From Thermomicrobiaceae bacterium (lineage in GTDB: Bacteria; Chloroflexota; Chloroflexia; Thermomicrobiales; Thermomicrobiaceae), in contig JADBJL010000023.1 of the NCBI GenBank assembly GCA_014874455.1, positions 38,104 through 102,103 of the forward strand: 64,000 nt of DNA. Reading direction: 5' to 3'. The number at the start of each line of letters is the position of its first letter. Position 1 is the stretch's first letter. Position numbers and translations under genes: made by a program. Shown here one piece after another: positions 61,343 through 64,000 of the stretch. Under the pieces are notes generated by a model. It was not told the DNA's origin. It ran no database searches and saw only the letters and a program-made list of their open reading frames with translations.

Positions 61343-62803
61343 TTACCGCGTCTCCAGCGCCGTCCGGCCCGGTCTGCGGGCGACGCGCTCGGGCGGGCCG
61401 ACCAGCAGCAGCGCCAGGAGCAGGGCGACCGCGGCGACCAGGGCCGCCAGCAGCCGCTCGTCCAGCGGGGCCTCGGCGTACGGCTGGAACGGCACCAGCC
61501 AGCGGCCCAGGTCGACCCCAAGCCATCCGGAGACGACGCCGACCAGCTTGTTGACGCCGTCCGGGTGGTGGTAGAAGCGCTGCGGGTCGAGGTAGCCGAT
61601 GGCCGTCAGCATCGCTCCCCAGCCCCAGAGCAGGGCGGTCGCCAGCCAGCCGGGCCAGCGGGCGCGGGCGAGCCAGGCGCCGAGCGGAGCCGCTGCCAGC
61701 GGGACGACCGGCACGAGATACCGGGCGGGTGGCCCCCACTCGCCCCACCAGACCTTGTAGGCGGCCACCAGCGCCAGGTAGGGCGTGACCGCCGCCAGGG
61801 CGATCCAGAAGGATCGCCGCGCGGTCTCCAGCCACCAGGGTAGGGCTGCCAGCGCCAGGATCGTGACCGGAGCGGCGACCCAGAGGCCCCACTGGGCGTC
61901 TAAGAGCAGCCCGGCCGCCCCGTTGAGGGCGCCGGCCAGGCCGTTGAACCCGGCGTGATCCTCGGTGCGCTGCCAGGGTACCCCGTAGAGCCAGAGGTTG
62001 TAGCCGAGCAGCGCCAGCCCGCCGGCCATCGCGGGCGCTACCGTCAGGGCAACCGGCCAGCGCGGCCGCGTGCGCAGCCAGCGACCGAGCGCGACGACGC
62101 CGAGCACGGCGGCGGTGAAGACGAAGCGCTGGTGGAGCCAGGGCAGGAAGCCGATCGCGCCGCCGACCAGCAGCCACTGCCAGGGACGGTTGGCCGGCGC
62201 GGCCAGCCGCCGGACGGCGTAAACGAGGCAGAGCGCCGCCGGCACCTCGGGGAACAGCAGGAGCGCGTAGGGGCCGACCGGCATCGCCAGGGCGAGCCCG
62301 AGCGCGACCACGCCAGCGATGATCGACGGGGCGCCGCTTTCCCGGGCGAGGAGGAACATCTGGCCGGCCAGCAGCACGCCGCAGGCCAGCGGCACCAGCA
62401 CGGCGCCGGGCCGGCCGAGCGCGGCCCAGGGGAGGGCGATCAGTAGAGTGAGCCCGAGGCCGTGCTTGGTGTGGAGGCCGGGCAGGCGGGAGTGGGCGGG
62501 GTGTGGCGGCAGCTCGCGCGGGAAGCTGGGCCAGCCCTGCCAGCCCGGCGGCAGCGGGTCGGGCGGGTAGAACTGCTCGTAGTCGCGCTGGGCGTAGTTG
62601 TTGGACTCGTCGAGGTCGCCGTCCTGAAGGAGGCTGATGGCGGTCATCACGTAGAAGGGCTCGTCGCCGGTCAGCGGGTCGAGGCGGGTGAGCAAGTGAG
62701 GCAGCAGAGCCAGCCAGGCGAGCAAGGCCAGCCCGCAGACGACGAGCAGGCCGCTCGAGCGCGGCCTGTGGACGGTAGCAGCGTGTGCGGCCGGTCGGGT
62801 CAT
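61343..62803 (-). CDS. Polytopic membrane glycosyltransferase-like protein (GT39/ArnT-like)
   Basis: N-terminal PLTGDEPFYVMTAISLLQDGDLDESNNY motif, ~10 TM; WGEWGPPARYLVPVVPLAA. Confidence 0.75.
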   Translation of the reverse strand: MTRPAAHAATVHRPRSSGLLVVCGLALLAWLALLPHLLTRLDPLTGDEPFYVMTAISLLQDGDLDESNNYAQRDYEQFYPPDPLPPGWQGWPSFPRELPPHPAHSRLPGLHTKHGLGLTLLIALPWAALGRPGAVLVPLACGVLLAGQMFLLARESGAPSIIAGVVALGLALAMPVGPYALLLFPEVPAALCLVYAVRRLAAPANRPWQWLLVGGAIGFLPWLHQRFVFTAAVLGVVALGRWLRTRPRWPVALTVAPAMAGGLALLGYNLWLYGVPWQRTEDHAGFNGLAGALNGAAGLLLDAQWGLWVAAPVTILALAALPWWLETARRSFWIALAAVTPYLALVAAYKVWWGEWGPPARYLVPVVPLAAAPLGAWLARARWPGWLATALLWGWGAMLTAIGYLDPQRFYHHPDGVNKLVGVVSGWLGVDLGRWLVPFQPYAEAPLDERLLAALVAAVALLLALLLVGPPERVARRPGRTALETR

Positions 62804-62975
62804 CGCGTTCCTCTCGGGTGAGGATAGCATGCTCGGGAAGGAGCCAGGAGCCTGCGGCGAGGAGCGGGCGATCGGTCGGCGGGCCTCCCTCACTCTCGGC
62901 TCGGCGCGCAGGCGACTCCCTGCACCGGGCGTGCGAGCGGAGCCTGCTGAGGAGGATTCATCGGTAGGCGCATAG

Positions 62976-63166
62976 GTACGGAAGTACCTAGCGCATCCTA
63001 GCATTTCCGGGCTAGACTAGCCATAGAGGGTGACTAGCCCTCCGGTACCGGCATCGGTACCAGAACCAAAGAGTGACCGAGAGCGTTGAAGCGCGGGCTG
63101 TAGCTGGGCGCCTGGCCCGCGTGGAGCGAGTGGCGCAACCGGCCGGCGAGTTCTCGGCCGGTTTTC
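62976..63166 (+). promoter_or_regulatory. Candidate structured 5' leader of the 63252 gene (multiple hairpins plus terminator), class unassigned
   Basis: Hairpins GGTAC-GGAA-GTACC (62976-62989), GGGCTAG...CTAGCCC (63009-63040), GGTACCG-GCAT-CGGTACC (63044-63061); followed by terminator-like stem. Confidence 0.35.
63137..63166 (+). terminator. Rho-independent terminator-like hairpin AACCGGCCG-N9-CGGCCGGTT-TTCT
   Basis: Perfect 9-bp arms followed by short T-rich tail. Confidence 0.6.
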
Positions 63167-63251
63167 TGTCCGAAGGGGTGCTGTGCGGGGTGTTGTCTCG
63201 ACTGGATGAGAGCTGTGTCTCAAGGCGAGACATTTACGAAAGGTACAAGCG

Positions 63252-64000
63252 ATGAGCGGGCGTGGTTCACGATCGAATGTACAGCGCAGGCGTGGTGGCT
63301 GGCCCTTCTTGTTCTGGACTGTCGCAGTGACGGTCGCCGTGCTGCTGTGGGCGAGTGTGGCGTCGTCAGTTGGGCCTTCGCCACAGTTAGTCGCGGCTAA
63401 AGCCGGCGGACGTACAGAGTGCTCCGATCATCGAAGTGGCCTGCTCTTCCTCGTGAAGTTCGAGAACGAGAACTGGGAGCACGGAGACACCGTGTCTGGT
63501 TCCGGTGTCCAGGTTACCCTCTACGACACCGACAATAACGGTGAGGTGGAGAGCTTCAGTTGGACGTCGGTGACACCGATCGACGCCGTCTACGTAAAGA
63601 GTGGTGTCGGCGCTTCTCGTTGGTATGACTACAACGAGGCTACCTCTGGGAGCGGTTCGACGATCGGTGGCAAAGAGATCAGCCATATCACGTTCTGCTA
63701 CGACGAGGATCTGACTCCGACGCCGACGGCCACCCCGACGGCGACGCCGACCGCGACTCCCACGCCGACTGAGACCCCGACGGAGACGGCGACCCCGACG
63801 GAGACGCCGACAGAGACCCCGACGGTGACGACGACGCCGGAGGGTACGCCGGAGCCGACTGAGACGCCGATCCCGACGGCCACGCCGACGGCGACGCCCA
63901 CGGCCACCCCGACGACCCCGACGGCGACGCCCACGGCCACCCCGACGGCCACGCCCACGGCCACCCCGACGGCCACGCCGACGGCCACCTCGACGACCCC
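63252..64000 (+). CDS. Secreted/surface hypothetical protein with Thr/Pro-repeat C-terminus (3' truncated by window end)
   Basis: Manual translation: [39 protein letters not shown]...[26 protein letters not shown]...; no stop before 64000, so missing from the ORF track. Confidence 0.85.
   Translation, partial: MSGRGSRSNVQRRRGGWPFLFWTVAVTVAVLLWASVASSVGPSPQLVAAKAGGRTECSDHRSGLLFLVKFENENWEHGDTVSGSGVQVTLYDTDNNGEVESFSWTSVTPIDAVYVKSGVGASRWYDYNEATSGSGSTIGGKEISHITFCYDEDLTPTPTATPTATPTATPTPTETPTETATPTETPTETPTVTTTPEGTPEPTETPIPTATPTATPTATPTTPTATPTATPTATPTATPTATPTATSTT
63717..64000 (+). repeat. Degenerate hexanucleotide tandem repeat (ACGCCG/ACGGCC) encoding TPTATPT
   Basis: Continuous (ACNCCN)n-type repetition to window end. 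Confidence 0.9.

Noticed and set aside
62976-63136. Definite c-di-GMP-I riboswitch
   Set aside because: Only partial motif similarity by eye; conserved GCAAA and GNRA-loop features not found, so reported as an unclassified leader
63698-63988. Minus-strand VGVAVG repeat protein
   Set aside because: Antisense translation of the TP-repeat coding DNA

Overview
This is a 64 kb, GC-rich, densely coded bacterial chromosome segment. The gene style suggests Chloroflexi/Thermomicrobia; that placement is inference. No rRNA, tRNA or CRISPR array was recognised. Most of it is ordinary metabolism: APC permease, glycerol-kinase-like FGGY kinase, enolase-superfamily enzyme with a divergent GntR regulator, alanine racemase, MFS pump, agmatinase-like enzyme, Lrp plus class-III aminotransferase, PhzF, ParAB, sortase, Ser/Thr kinase, Lgt, FabF/FabD, FtsH, Map, a GT39-like membrane protein. 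The most interesting block is 31.7-40.3 kb. There a three-subunit molybdenum hydroxylase (CoxM/S/L-like) sits on one strand with a BCCP, two separate urea-carboxylase-type carboxyltransferase halves (KipI/KipA or PxpB/PxpC) and a LamB/YcsF (PxpA) gene, and a biotin carboxylase is divergently encoded. Together these look like a split biotin-dependent urea/lactam-carboxylase pathway coupled to a Mo-hydroxylase, substrate unknown. Other notable items: a response-regulator receiver domain fused to a DUF2339-like polytopic membrane protein; a RAYT transposase carrying REP-like palindromes in its own reading frame beside an hsdR fragment; two probable decayed genes (18.8-19.5 kb with three frameshifts, and an rraA-like remnant at 48.3-48.7 kb); a strong MarR operator palindrome; an alcohol dehydrogenase apparently lacking the GHE motif; and a structured, CTAG-rich leader with a terminator hairpin ahead of a secreted Thr/Pro-repeat protein that runs off the window end and is absent from the ORF track.
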